Source: Hyperoplus lanceolatus (Eukaryota > Chordata > Actinopteri > Uranoscopiformes > Ammodytidae). Taken from it: a stretch of DNA of 64,000 bases. Positions 22,988 to 34,967 of the stretch are shown in pieces. Every line of letters starts with the position of its first letter. Within the stretch, counting starts at the first letter, position 1. The notes beneath the pieces were generated by a model. It saw nothing but the letters and a program-made list of their open reading frames with translations, was not told the DNA's origin and made no database searches. The DNA lies in assembly GCA_026929865.2 (NCBI GenBank), contig CM049398.1, forward strand, positions 16,963,501-17,027,500, written 5' to 3'. Made by a program: the position numbers and the translations under genes.

Positions 22988-24036
22988 CCTCCAGTTTTAC
23001 TGCCGGGTCAAATTGACCCGAACAGTATCTATGTGATAGGGGAGAACGGGGTAATTTGTCACGCGGGTTGGTTGTCACAATCGTTATATCTCGGAACCAG
23101 AAGGCGCTGTCTGTGAAATTTTGACGGCTGTTTGTGTTTTTCATGTCAAATTGAAAATATTTAGCTCCTCAGTATTTTTCTTCTAGGCTTTTACACAATG
23201 GGTTTATAACAAAACACTTGTTACCCATACAAAGTGTGAAGGGTAAACTATAGTTTAGATTGTGGTTAGCAAGCTAATTAGTTGTCAGATGGTTGTTGGC
23301 CTTGATGTTAGCAAGAAATTCAAGTTGGGGTTGGTCGTTAAATTTTTTGGGCTGCAGCCAGGAAAGGAACCCAATAACGAAATAAATTGTCAAGCTGTAT
23401 CCTCACTGACACCCCAGAGAAGGAAAGAATAGAGCAGGAAAAGGCAGCTAGCATGCAAAAGAAAAAAGGGCAACAAAATCAAAACAACCCAGTGCATCCC
23501 AAACTAGACCAGCTGCCAAGGCTACAGTAAGTTATGTAGGCCTATTTGTCAACTTGACAATGCAATTAAACTTTCTAATTTAGTTCTACTTGCTTGCCTT
23601 CTTTTTAAGATTATTCCCATTAAGATAACATTGTGACAAACAACCCCATAGTGTTTGAAAACCAACCCCTTGATGGGGTTGGTTGTCACAATGTGTAAGG
23701 GTGTCTTTGATGATTAATTTCTTCTTTATTACAATAAGATAGGAAAAGTGAGGGGTACACATTTCAAGCCAACAGCTTAAGCTTCAATTTAATGTAGGAA
23801 TGACTATTGAAAGATGTTTAGGTGATAAGCAATTCTCACTAGAGTAAAAAGTGTGCCTACTTACCCCGTTCTCCCCTATAAACATGCAGGGGGTGGTTGC
23901 AAATGTGTGAGATGAAATATTTTCATATTATATGTTGATTACACTAATTAAGGCAAGCAGAAGAAGTTTCATACTGAAAAAACAATTTTAACTATTTTTC
24001 CTAGATCGTCAATTTGACCCGGAACATAACAGGAGG
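22988..24036. mobile_element. Non-autonomous transposon, GGGTCAAATTGAC ends (outer of a nested pair)
   Basis: The left end CCTCCAGTTTTACTGCCGGG, then TCAAATTGACC, matches the inverted right end, which reads CCTCCTGTTATGTTCCGGG, then TCAAATTGAC, on the opposite strand. No coding sequence is seen. The inner element at 23039-23876 inserted close to its left end, so the original element was only about 210 bp. No clear target duplication identified. Ends of this type are widely dispersed in fish. Confidence 0.7.
23039..23876. mobile_element. Non-autonomous transposon with GGGGAGAACGGGGTAA ends
   Basis: A perfect 16-bp terminal inverted repeat GGGGAGAACGGGGTAA (23039-23054 and inverted at 23861-23876), flanked on both sides by TA, the target site expected of Tc1/mariner-like elements. 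Length 838 bp, no transposase frame. Both interior ends carry G/T-rich GGTTGGTTGTCACAA words: GGGTTGGTTGTCACAATCG near 23065 and GGGGTTGGTTGTCACAATG near 23676. Superfamily not decided. Confidence 0.8.
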
Positions 24037-27000
24037 GTTTATCCATCTTTGCCATTTATGTTCTTTGAATGAAGTATCACTCCGATTACCGTTAGGAATA
24101 CTTTTGTACCTTCTGGCAGGAACATATTTTTTGAAAAGCTGAAAGCAGAAAATGCCACATGCTCAATTTATGATCTTTCACAAGCCGGTGATGACCTGCT
24201 CAGCTACTTATTCTTACAGCACAGCCTGACTGACTCAAATCCACATACCCAGTTCCAGCCACATATCTCTCTGAGCATACTGAGTGAAAAATCTTCCAGG
24301 GGGCCAGACATGCCAGGTCGGACAACAACCCAAAGCCTCCCTCTGTGTTCTAAAATGACACAGTATCCAGATGGGCAAAACTGTTTTTTTTTTTGGTTTA
24401 TTTCCTCAGAATGAGAAGCCAAAACACATATGCATCATAAACATTACTGGTTATTTAGGAAAGCGACTGGTACTTGTGCTTTCTCTGGTACAATGCTAGT
24501 GTGTGACTGAAGAAATCTTTCCTGTACAGTGGGGAGATTTTTTAGTATGATTACTGACGATAACTATTGGAAACTAAGATATTTTGCTTTGCTTGACATA
24601 AAGGAAACAAGATGCCTTTATTAAAATATTGTAAGGGGATGCATTGGTTGGAGAATGTATCCTAAAGTGGCATGCACACAATACAATTCCATCCAGGAAA
24701 TCAAGTTGGGCTTAGTGATTTTAAGGGCTTGTTTACACAATTTCCTTGGCTAATAAGCTTTTAAAAAAGTACAGGCGAGGCTGACGGGAATCTCATTATT
24801 TTCTTAGAGTTCGTATGCAGCTGAAAAATTTAAAACATGACCTGATGGATAAGAAACAAATTAGTTCATCGAATTGTTTTAATTCTGTGGAAGGGAGGCA
24901 TGAATGTATCAAAGTTCAAGCCATTTAAAAGTTCAGAAATCTCACTCATAACCACAGTAGTCAACATCTTGGTGGTCCTAAAGGGAAAGGGGATAACCAA
25001 AACTATAAGAACTCGTCCTCTGATGGCCTTGAATATTGATTGCAGATACTTGTAGGGCTGAATGATTTTATGAGTATGAAAGGGATACCTTCCTTGTCAC
25101 CAGGTCCCCACCCAATTGAAACGCAGTGGGAGACATGTTAGAAATTCAAATGGTCGATATCAGGTTGTACCAATTGTATCGAAAAGTTTTTTTCAGAAAT
25201 GTCTAATTAATATGCAAATTTGGAATTATCAAATTCATTTTGCAAGTTAAAATCCGTACAGAGCAGAATTTGGATATAGCCTTTTTCCATTTTATAAATA
25301 AAAAAATACTATGCACAGATCTGAAAAATGTATTTTCTGCATTTTTTTTAAGAACAAAATGTATCATTAGTCAGACAATGAACAATTATGAACAAATCCA
25401 TCGTTATAACCTTCAGAATAGTGCTAAAATAGATTATGGACATTTCAGTTGATGTAACTGCTTTATAAATCGAGATTTTTAGTTATAATTGGATAATTGG
25501 ACAATTTTGTTAGTATGTCACTGGCGATAACTTTTAGTCAAATAAACACCTTAATGTGCATTTTGGACCTTGTTTTAATTCTAGTTTGAAAGAAGACATG
25601 GTATGGCAGCAAAATAGCCAAAAACCTCAAAATTTACCTGTGCTTGAAAAAAACAAAACGCATATCTTGCCTTAATATGGTTTGAGAAATACTTCTTCCC
25701 ATCCCAACACTGTTTAGATAAATTAGTGCAATAAGTTTGACGGGCATGTTTGAACATTTTCCATGACCAATTCAAAACCTGTTAGTAGCCATTACTTGCT
25801 TGGTGGCGCTCTCCGCTTCAGAGCTTGCGTCTCTCTATGGCAAACCACATTCAATCTCTCATTTGTAATTTGTCATGCAGGTGTTCTCAATCAACAGCAA
25901 GAATTAGTTTTCCGATCCCATCTGGTCTCGCGCTGTCTTCCTTATCTGACAGCTTGAAAGAAACCCACCCTTGCCTAGTAACACTGTTGCCATGGCCTTT
26001 GTGGTAAACCATCCAGACCTTGCAGCTAAATTGTGAAGCGTGATGTGAATTGAGAACCCTCAAAATGCAAAACAGGGAGGAGCACTCATGATGACACTCT
26101 TTCAACCTTTTTCCATTTCTTTCAGTCTATTTTAAAACTCTCTTTGACTCCACTGACTTCTCCCAACACAAGCATTTCCATACTTCTGAGGTTGCAGAGG
26201 CACCTGGGGAGAGCTGGAGGCAAAGGCTGGACAATGGTATAGCTCAAAGGAGGTCAATAAAGTTGACCGTATTCAATTCTGGGGAAGTGACCTTTTGGCA
26301 CCTTATAATTTGAATTGGTAATGCAGGAAGCCTGCTGCATTTGAGTCTGAGTAATTCCCACATGAAATAAAAAAAGGAATTTAGTGTAGAAAAAGAAAAA
26401 GGACTTTGTGTTCTCTTATACTTTGAATAAAAAAATGTTTTCAGCCAAAGTACCATCTCAACAGCTGAGATCTTCTATATACATTTATAAAGTACTGCAG
26501 TCATATGAAAGTCTGAGCCTGGTATACTGGGAGATTGGGGGGGATTCACTGCAGGGAGAATGTCTTTCCTAGTCTGCAGGGCTAATGATCAACTGCTGGC
26601 CAAATGTTGTTATCCCCTGCTGACCCTGTCATTAAGGGGTCAAAGTCTCTCTCTAATAGCACCGGTTCTGCTCAGGTATAAACCCCCACAATTTAAGTTG
26701 TACAGATTTTGTACAGGTACAGGAAATACAAACCATCAGGTCAGGAAGTTGTTTGTGGTTGTTGAGGCAGCGGGCAGCAATGTGCATTCATGGGTTACCT
26801 TACACAGAAGAGAGAATAGAGCTTTGTGTCTCGGCAAACTACCGTTCTCTGCCTTTATTAATGCTAGAAGCTTCAGACTGTGTTGTTGTTTTTCTTCTTG
26901 GTGTGAGGTTCTAACAACAGGGCTTATAAATGCAGTGGTGTCCAGCTTTCAGCTCTGTAATTCTGGCGGTGCAACCCTCCCGCCTGGTTTTCACATATGC

Positions 27001-27125
27001 TGACAGGATGCACACAGTGGCTTAGTGCGACAGATGCTACAGAGAAGCCTAACAAATTTCCTTGGTATACATTGGATAAAAGGTGTAACAATTAACAAAA
27101 AATTTAGCTTTAAAAATCTAGATAA
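24037..27125. other. Gene-free interval
   Basis: About 3 kb of AT-rich, mostly unique-looking sequence. All open frames are below 150 codons and overlap in several frames without recognisable motifs, including the 147-codon frame at 26560-27003. No repeats of note. Confidence 0.45.
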
Positions 27126-27775
27126 CTTCAAGGTTCAAGGATGTTTATTGTCATTGTAATACACAACAAAATATAGTTTGGCACTCTCTAGCAGCAGTTA
27201 GTGTTTAAATGGTAAATGACAGAAAACACAAAAATACAGAATAAGACAATGACAAATAAGACAGTCAGTGCGTTTACATGCAGACTCATAATCGGATAAC
27301 TAAACGGATAAGACCTCAACAGGACTTTTAAACTGCATGTAAACACCTTTATCTGATCTACTTCGGACACAAATCGGCATAATAACGGACAAGAGAAGTC
27401 GGATAAGAACACCTAGATAATTCGTTCATTGTCGGCTTTCTCTCTGCATGTATACATGGATCGGATATCGCATATCGGACTTCTCGTTCTGTGCTTGTGT
27501 ACCTGCGCGTGATAGGCTACCCAATGGGTTATTGACGGAAGAGAACCGGACGTGGCTCTAAAACCACTTGTTGAAAGCATGGTTGAAAGGGCTACAGCGC
27601 CACCTAGCATAGTGGAGACAGCCATGCATCGGACATTTATCCGATTTCTGAAAGGCCATGTATACTCAGACAAGTGACACGGTCCGTTCGAGTGTCTTGC
27701 TCGATATATGTGATAATCCAATCTAGTTGTGCCATGTAACCGCACTGACTGACACAAAGACAAGGACCAAATGAC
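27126..27775 (-). mobile_element. LINE 3' tail split by a MITE
   Basis: Read on the minus strand the segment ends GTGTATTACAATGACAATAA then CATCCTTGAACCTTGAA. This is the same kind of 3' end as the LINE finishing at 21945. Related sequence seems to resume after the MITE at 27752. Only the 3' untranslated region is present, so the copy is heavily 5'-truncated. Confidence 0.6.
27262..27751. mobile_element. MITE with CAGTCAGTGCG ends
   Basis: Terminal inverted repeats CAGTCAGTGCGTTTACATG and, on the other strand from the right end, CAGTCAGTGCGGTTACATG, one mismatch. Length 490 bp. Internal CGGATA/TATCCG words recur in both orientations. No coding sequence. No perfect target duplication found, so the superfamily stays open. 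Confidence 0.8.
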
Positions 27776-28104
27776 AGAAATGGTTAAAAACCTATATACT
27801 GTATATGAATAGTGATATGATTAAAAATGATCCTTGTACATATTGTGTACATATATGCAATCCATATGTTGATTAAAAATGATGAATGGTTAAAAATTAT
27901 AAAAAATGTAGATTAAAATTGATCCGTGTACATATTGTGCATGTCAAGTCCAATCTGCGATATGTGTGTGGTCACTTTGTGATCATTATGCTTTGGGCAG
28001 GTTACATAGTTTGAGAGGCCACGCCCCTCACACTGTAACTCCGATTGACTTGAAATTTCTCACTCAGGTATCCTTGAGGCTCTAAAAGAATCCTCGGGAC
28101 CATA
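27776..28104. other. Low-complexity and repeat-derived flank of the Tc1 element
   Basis: Degenerate GATTAAAAATGAT / GTACATATTGTG words recur at 27815-27945. The segment from about 27960 looks like part of a dispersed repeat into which the Tc1 element inserted; it may resume at 29753. Confidence 0.4.
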
Positions 28105-28360
28105 TACGGTATCTCACAAAAGTGAGTACACCCCTCACATTTCTTCAAATATTTCATTATATCTTTCCATTGGACAACACTGAAGAAATGACACTTTGAT
28201 ATAATGTAAAGTAGTCAGTGTGCAGCTTGTATTACAGTGTAAATTTACTGTCGCCTCAAAATAACTTGACACACAGCCATTAATGTCTAAACTGAAAGCA
28301 ACAAAAGTGAGTACACCCCTAAGAAAAAATGTCCAAATTGGGCCCAAAAGTGTCAATTTT

Positions 28361-28684
28361 TTTTTGTGGCCACCATTATTTTCCAGCACTACCTTAACCC
28401 TCTTGGGCATGGAGTTCACCAGAGCTTCACAGGTTCCCACTGGAATACTCTTCCACTCATTCATGACAACATCACGGAGCTGGTCGATATTAGAGACCTT
28501 GCGCTTCTCCATCTCCTGTTTTAAGAAGCCCCAAAGATGCTCAATAGGGTTTAGATCTGGGGACATGCTTGGCCAGTCCATCACCTTTACCCTCAGCTTC
28601 TTTAGCAAGCCACTGGTCGTCTTGGAGGTGTGTTTGGGGTCGTTATCATGTTGCAATACTGCCCTGCGGCCCGGTTTACGAAGG
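28361..28684 (-). pseudogene. Tc1 transposase C-terminal fragment (left arm)
   Basis: Read on the minus strand: the second catalytic Asp in LQHDNDPKHTS, then KVMDWPSMSPDLNPIEHLWG with the third catalytic acid in the NPIEHLW context, then RDVVMNEWKS and a terminal VVLENNGGH. Open across the fragment, but it lacks the DNA-binding domain and the first catalytic Asp. Confidence 0.85.
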
Positions 28685-29505
28685 TTGAGTGCACGTTTTC
28701 AGCGTCATACCAAGAGGTTGGCTTTAGAAAATTGACGTATGAGTGCTGCCAGCATTGCTGCAGGGCTTGAAGGGGTTGGGGGTCAACCTGTCAGTGCTCA
28801 GACCATACGCCGCACTCTGCATCATATTGGTCTGCATGGCTGTCGTCCGAGAAGGAAGCCTATTCTAAAGATGATGCAAAATAAACCCCACAAACAGTTT
28901 GCTGAAGACAAGCAGACTACGGACATGGATGACTGCAACAATGTCCTGTGGTCTGATGAGACCAAGATACATTTATTTGGTTCAGATGGTGTTAAGAGTG
29001 TGTGGTAGCAAACAGGTGAGGAGTACAAAGACAAGTGTGTATATTGCCTATAGTCAAGCACGGTGGTTGGAATGTCATGGTCTGGGGCTGCATGAGTGCT
29101 GCCAGCACTGTGGATCTACAGTTCATTGAATACCAACATGTACTGTGCCATAATGAAGCAGAACATGATCCCCTCCCTTCGTAAACTGGGCCGCAGGGCA
29201 GTATTGCAGCGTGATAACGACCCCAAACACACCTCCTAACGACCACTGGCTTGCTAAAGAAGCTGAGGGTAAAGGTTATGGACTGGCCAAGCATGTCCCC
29301 AGACCTAAACCCTATTGAGCATCTTTGGGGCTTCTTAAAACAGGAGATGGAGGAGCGCAAGGTCTCCAGTATCCACCAGCTCCGTGATGTTGTCATGAAT
29401 GAGGGGAAGAGGATTTCAGTGGGAACCTGTGAAGCTCTGGTGAACTCCATGCCCATGAGGGTTAAGGTAGTGCTGGAAAATAATGGTGGCCACACAAAAT
29501 ATTGA
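28685..29505 (+). pseudogene. Tc1 transposase, truncated and interrupted
   Basis: Starts within the helix-turn-helix region (SAASIAAGLEGVGG, SAQTIRRTLHHIGLHG). It continues to the first catalytic Asp in NVLWSDETKIHLFGSDG, then meets a TAG right after KSVW (29006-29008). Later parts (RDNDPKHTS, then a TAA at 29238; MDWPSMSPDLNPIEHLWGFL; VVLENNGGHTKY) are readable in shifted frames up to 29505. The N-terminal end was lost at the inversion junction. Not functional. Confidence 0.85.
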
Positions 29506-29752
29506 CACTTTGGGCCCAATTTGGACATTTTAACTCAGGGGTGTACTCACTTTTGTAACCGGCAGTTTAGACATTAATGGCTGTGTGTCGAGTTATTTTG
29601 AGGGGACAGTAAATTTACACTGTTATATAAGCTGTACACACGCTACTTTACATTGTATCAAAGTGTCATTTATTCAGTGGTGTCCCATGAAAAGATATAA
29701 TGAAATATTTGAAGAAATGTGAGGGGTGTACTCACTTTTGTGAGATACTGTA

Positions 29753-31384
29753 AATCTGCCAATGATTTTTTTCGCTAATTAGCATAAAATGAAAAACATG
29801 TTTTTAACCACAACTTTCTCAAATATCACTGTATCGGATTTCTCACAAAGCCTCAGGGGACCAAGATACACATGTCCATAAAAGATTAGTAGGATAGCTT
29901 TAAAAACATAGCCGCCATTGACCTAAACGTTTACGCAGGGGTGGGGCTTAGCAGCTAATTGGCCATAACTCGTTAACCATAGGTCCTATCATCATAACAC
30001 TTGCTGGATATGTGCAGAACACCTGTGGTGGCATGTGCCCCAAAGCTTGTTGGGATTTACCCATGGCCGCCATTGACCAAAACGTCTTCGCTAGAGTGGC
30101 CCTTTGCTGCTGCTTTACGACGACTGAAACTGTCCGATCGGCCCCAACTTGGGACTCGCGTTCAGAAAACGAGTGGTGGCAGTTCTGCGAATGGTTTGTA
30201 GCCGGGCCGACAGGGGAGCGCCGCTGATGCGGGGTTGGCGGTTGGGGCCGGGGCGCCTGTACTTTTAAAATCTCTGCAGGATTTTCTAGTTTTACTGTTG
30301 CTGTGTACCTCTTTGGCTTTGAAGACATTTAGGGATTGGGTCTAAATCTATGTCGGTGTCCTGCCCAAAAACCTTCATCTATATATCCTTATATCCTATG
30401 CATTTTATTTTTATTCTGAAATTGTTGCCTGTCCTTTTTTGGTAGTATTTGTCTGTATTTTTTCTTTAAAATCAAATGTGAATTACTAATTGAAAAATCC
30501 TTTGTTATAAAATGTACTATACATGAAAATATGAAAGAGACTGGGTTGAGATGTTGTCTTACATGATCACACAAAAGTGTAGTAACTCATATCTCTAACA
30601 CATTTGCATATCATATATACGGATACACACAAGATGATTGGACTGATGCACCTGCAGCTTGGTCAAATATCCTTTTGCCTCTTGGTAATCAATGGTTGAG
30701 TTGATGCTCCTTTAAACACTCAAATCAAAGTGCTGATTGCCAGATCTCTCTCGTAGCCAACATATGCTGTTTATCAACAGTCATCCTAATTTTGTCCACT
30801 TTAGCAGTGTTTGTAATTGTTATTAAGTCATTTAAGCCAGTCATTTTCCGTCCGGTGATACATTATTTTGCCAAGCATCTGTGTGTGAATCATAAAATGC
30901 TTGTTTTACATAATTCACTGCAAGTTGACACATAGATAATTATGCACATTACACCATGTACTCAATTGGACTTTTTAATTATAAACAATGAAAATGTATG
31001 TACAGAGTAAACATTTGACATTTTTATGCTATCTTTGTGTGCATGTCCTTACTTGTGTTGATGTCTCTCTGTAAATTGCAAAGCAGATAATGAATGAGCA
31101 GACAGATATTAAGCATCTTACCTGCTCAGATGTTTAAAATTGTAGATCCTGTGAATATCCCAGATTGGTGTCTCTTTAGTTAAACAAATGCGCTTATTTT
31201 CTTCTCCCTTCTTTCTCGTCTTCTTTTTTGCTTCCCTTTTCTTCTATCTACATATCCTAAATCTCATAAAAATTATCCTCTGTAGCCTTTATAGAAGCTC
31301 ACAGTGGTATGAGGTATCAGGCAGGGAGTCAGTGTTGCCTGAGTGAGAGGGACAGAGGGAGAAGGAAGAAAAGGGACCCACATA

Positions 31385-31426
<42 letters not shown>

Positions 31427-32765
31427 AAAAGTCCTCATAATAGGCAACCTCCCCCAATTCTCCTTTATTTCATCTGAATCCACATTCACAAGCATCCAAA
31501 AACACATGCTTTTGCATGAATCTCTTGCAACAGGCTGTGAATACCTGTGTAACAACCTATTATTTGACAACTCGGAGGAGAGAGTTACTTACTGTTTTTG
31601 CTTTTATTTGATTACCTGCAAATTATTCCACATCTGAAGTTGAACAAGGAGCAACCATGTGATGAACAGCACATCATCATTAAGGGCATTGTCTCCACGG
31701 TGAGGAGAGGTGTGGATAACTGAGAAAGCTGCAGCTCAAATACACTTGCTGCCCCTGCATTATTAAATCATTTTTAGAAGAAATGTACATATCTTTGCAT
31801 AAAGCCAAAATGGTCTTAAATACAAAATCTACAAGCACAACATGAGACTGAGACTGTCTAGACCAGGCAACGCCTTTAATGTAACAGGCTTTTAACCAAT
31901 TGATCTTAGTTCTGCCCTTTATAAGGTAATGCCACCCCAGAGGACCCCCTGCTGACACAGCCACGCTTACAATGTAATCTCATCAAATCATGTTCAGATT
32001 GGTATTTCTCCTAACTTGTTCCCTCTTCTGTCTCTCTCTACCTCACTCTCTTTGGTAAAGACTGCTCATTATCACTAATGTTGGATATATGATGGGGATT
32101 TGACAAGTCAGAAATCGGATCCCCAGGTCATTTCCAACTATTTCATATTGTGTCAATCAGCGGACAAATTGAACACAGTCAAGTCAGACCACTCAATGGA
32201 ACCCACAATCCTGTCAAACCCATGAGAGCTCTGAGCAAAGAAATGAAGAATACAAAGACACAGATAGAGGGAGAGCAAGCAGCAGATTGCTAATGTCAGG
32301 GGGGTTTTACGCAGCATGGTCTTTTTAGTAGGAGCCGGAAAGTAAAGTGAATGTTTGATTGATTTGACTCCCTGGTGTGAAAGGGAAAAAGCAGAGGTTT
32401 TCAGGAGATATTTTGCTGTAAGTCTGAAAGATGAATTAAAAAAAGAAAAACACATGCCATCAAAGGTGTCACGTTTGGAGCTGGCACATAGATGGACCCG
32501 AACGCATAGAAGGAGAAGAATGAGATAGTTTTCAGAGAATCAACAGGACTTAACTGACTGACTTACTCACTGACTCAATCACTCATTGACTGACTGGAGC
32601 ACAGGTAGACTCAGGGAGGTAAACTAAACAGGTAACATAGCAGTCAACACAACAGTTTCTGTTTCCCTGTCCCCAAGAAATACGGATTTACAGTACGGAG
32701 ATGTCTAAAATAAATCTCCACTTTTTAGTTACTCAGACCAGAGTTTTCAAAACTGTCTGGACACG
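29753..32765. other. Gene-free interval, repeat-derived at left
   Basis: About 29760-30300 contains GCCGCCATTGACC twice (29909-29921 and 30066-30078) and a GC-rich end (GCGGGGTTGGCGGTTGGGGC near 30228), suggestive of a dispersed repeat interrupted by the Tc1 insertion. The rest is AT-rich without recognisable features apart from a TC microsatellite. Confidence 0.45.
31386..31424. repeat. C9 tract followed by (TC)n
   Basis: A homopolymeric C run joined to about 15 TC units. Confidence 0.9.
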
Positions 32766-33330
32766 TTAAAGGTCCTATATTATGCAAAATGCTCCAGCCA
32801 GAATTCTCTCAGTTTCTGATGTCAAAAACGGGAAAGCCACCTCCCCCCACATTAGTAACCAGAAACTTCCACCGTGCAGTAGTCTAAAGCCCCTTTTACA
32901 CAGCCAGTGAAAGCCGGGAATATGCTGGAATTTGGGCCCTCCGCCCTGCTGTGTAAATGCAACCGTTACAAAACGGAGGAAGAAAGGTGCGAGAGATTGT
33001 TCCGGGAATTTTACTACCTCGGGGGGTAGTAAGATTGCCGACACAATCAGTTCCGCCTCTCTGTCTAAATGTGGCCAGCTTGTTGTTGCGGAACAGGGGA
33101 GCGTTTGACGTTCCATAGCCTACGTTCTAAACATGCAACCATGGTAGCAGTTGAAGGACCTGTGTTCAACATTAACCACGGCGGCCTGATATCCCGTAAA
33201 AATCACCAAATAAAAGGAACGGCGTATAATCTAGCTGGTCATAAGGTCCGCTGCTCAATCCAAACCCCCGCGCTTCATTTTGCAGAGTTTATGAGTCTAT
33301 TTCTGCCCAGGGAAAGTTGTACAAGGGGAA

Positions 33331-33369
33331 AGCTAGGCTAGGCTAAGCTAGGCTAGGCTAAGCTAGGCT
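33331..33369. repeat. AGCTAGGCT minisatellite
   Basis: GCTAGGCTAGGCTAAGCTAG-type units repeated several times. Confidence 0.85.
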
Positions 33370-33490
33370 GCGACCAGATCGCCGCCGCTATTATTATGCT
33401 AAGTCTGAGCGTATATCCACACTATATTTCTGTCTACAGTCTGAATGGCAGAGCACTGCCCTCAAAGAGACTCGCTCACAGCCAACCTGT

Positions 33491-33494
33491 CACA

Positions 33495-33547
<53 letters not shown>

Positions 33548-33551
33548 ACAG
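33491..33551. repeat. (CA)n microsatellite
   Basis: About 25 CA units with minor interruptions at both edges, inside the AAGCCCC element. Confidence 0.92.
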
Positions 33552-33910
33552 GTGAAGCAGTGAGCGGAGTGACTTTGTCAGTTTGGTTAACAGTCCCAGT
33601 GATGTTGGACTCAGCGCGTAGCGAGATCAACAGGCACATCACAGGGACAGTAAAATACGGCCCTCTTAGTGCAAGCTCCAGCACTTCTGCTCTTAATTCA
33701 CCGGCCAGTGTTGTTGTTGTAAAACAGCTGACCGGCGCGGCGCTAAATGTTAACGTCACACCTGACGCTGTTTACAAGCACCTCTTTCATTCCGGAACGC
33801 TGTGTAAAATGGGCTACTGATGCGCCAGCAGGCCGGCGCTGCTTGGTTCTGTGTAAATAACACAGAAGCAAGCAAAGCCGGCATATTGGAGTGATGTTGT
33901 TCCGTCAATA

Positions 33911-34771
33911 CAGTGTAGGAGTAGTAAGGAAAGTAGCTATTGGCTGTCCAAAAGTCGCTAGAAGTCGCCAGACGACGTCATCGCCTAATTTGCATATTTG
34001 TAGACAGGGGTTTTATACAGTAATATTTGAATAGATGAGGTTCTAGTGTTGTGAACGTGACACTCGCATAAACAACCAACGTGATAATGTTAAGTCTAGC
34101 AGTAATCATACATGCTCATGGTTTAGAAAAGCACTGCATAACATTTTGAATTGCACTACTCATAGACTGTAGACGAGGTGGGAAAATTGGGGCGACTGTG
34201 GCTCAGTTGGTTGAGCGGGTCGGCCGATGATCAAAGGGTTGGAGGTTTGATCCCCGCCCTGCCACCTGTGTCATAGTTGTTGTGTCCTTGGGCAAGACAC
34301 TTCACCCACCTTGCCTCGTGTGAATGTCGATAGTTAGCCTGCTATCGGTGTATGAATGTGTGTGTGAATGGGAACGTGTAAATGGGAACGGGTCACCCTT
34401 GCAAAAGAGTCTTCGGACTCAATGGGATATACCTGTATAAATAAAGGTTAAAAAAAAAAAAATAAATAAATCTGCTACTACAACTGCTAATAGGGATGCT
34501 AACGGAACACGAGTGGAGAGGTGTGTATCTCCTGCTCTGACCGCAGCTGGGAGGGGCTGCTGCGCGAGGACCGGGCCATCTGTCAGTGCTCTGTGACGGG
34601 GGAGGGGCCCCCAAAACAGTTAAAAGTGATACTTGCTTTAGCGAAAAAGTCACCAATTACACCAGAGAAAAAAGCTAGATTTGTCGCTTGTCGCTATTTT
34701 GAAAAAAAAGTCGCCAGGGGGGATGAAAAGTCGCTACATATAGCGACAAAAATGCTAAATTGGCAACACTG
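33911..34771. mobile_element. hAT-type non-autonomous element
   Basis: Starts CAGTGT and ends AACACTG. Flanked by a perfect 8-bp duplication CGTCAATA (33903-33910 and 34772-34779), as expected for hAT. Subterminal words AAAGTCGCTAGAAGTCGCC on the left and TCGCTACATATAGCGACAA on the right are partly complementary. It contains a SINE (34192-34472), which accounts for a third of its 861 bp. Confidence 0.82.
34192..34472 (+). mobile_element. tRNA-derived SINE
   Basis: A short retrotransposon copied by LINE machinery. The tRNA-like head has a pol III A box (TGGCTCAGTTGGTTGAG, 34199-34215) and a B box (GGTTTGATCC, 34244-34253). A body containing CCTTGGGCAAGACACTTCAC follows, a stretch widely conserved in vertebrate SINE cores. 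It ends in ATAAATAAAGG and a poly(A) run with AAAT repeats. It is not a functional tRNA gene because there is no anticodon-arm fold or 3' acceptor complement. It is inserted in the hAT element. Confidence 0.87.
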
Positions 34772-34967
34772 CGTCAATATGACGCAATCTCTGTGTAAAA
34801 GGGGCTTATGATAACCCCACCCCCGTATTTATCATTGTTCCACGGCCCCTAGATCCTCTGGAAAAATATTCCTTCCCCGTCATGTTGTTTTCCCCGCTAA
34901 GCGACAAGATGCCTGTAGTACAGCAAAGCATGCTGAATGTTGCATAAACCAACACAGAAGCCGATTG

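Larger units (their letters stand above)
28107..29750. mobile_element. Tc1-like transposon rearranged into a long inverted repeat
   Basis: Ends CGGTATCTCACAAAAGTGAG and the inverted CAGTATCTCACAAAAGTGAG, each flanked by TA (28105-28106 and 29751-29752), the canonical Tc1/mariner target duplication. Instead of one transposase gene between roughly 200-bp terminal repeats, the whole of 28107-28684 is an inverted copy of 29177-29750. Both arms carry the C-terminal transposase region plus the terminal repeat, pointing outward. The centre (28685-29176) holds the middle of the transposase only. The element is 1644 bp and has lost its normal 5' third. Confidence 0.9.
32887..34807. mobile_element. Non-autonomous element with AAGCCCCTTTTACACAG ends
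   Basis: AAGCCCCTTTTACACAG at 32887 is matched by CTGTGTAAAAGGGGCTT ending at 34807, a perfect 17-bp terminal inverted repeat. The interior has CpG-rich stretches and short frames (33069-33341, 33560-33820) without recognisable domains. No target duplication is clear. It hosts the hAT element at 33911-34771. Confidence 0.75.

Noticed and set aside
26560..27003. 147-codon plus-strand frame
   Set aside because: No recognisable domain, splice context or codon signal; length is expected by chance in 3 kb of gene-free DNA.
28283..28735. 150-codon plus-strand frame in the Tc1 element
   Set aside because: It is the antisense of the left-arm transposase fragment; only its last 20 or so codons overlap real transposase sense sequence.
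31289..31570. 93-codon frame with Arg-Glu repeats
   Set aside because: Translation of the TC tract on the minus strand.
34192..34265. Possible tRNA gene
   Set aside because: It has A and B boxes, but a SINE body and poly(A) tail follow and no complete cloverleaf can be formed.
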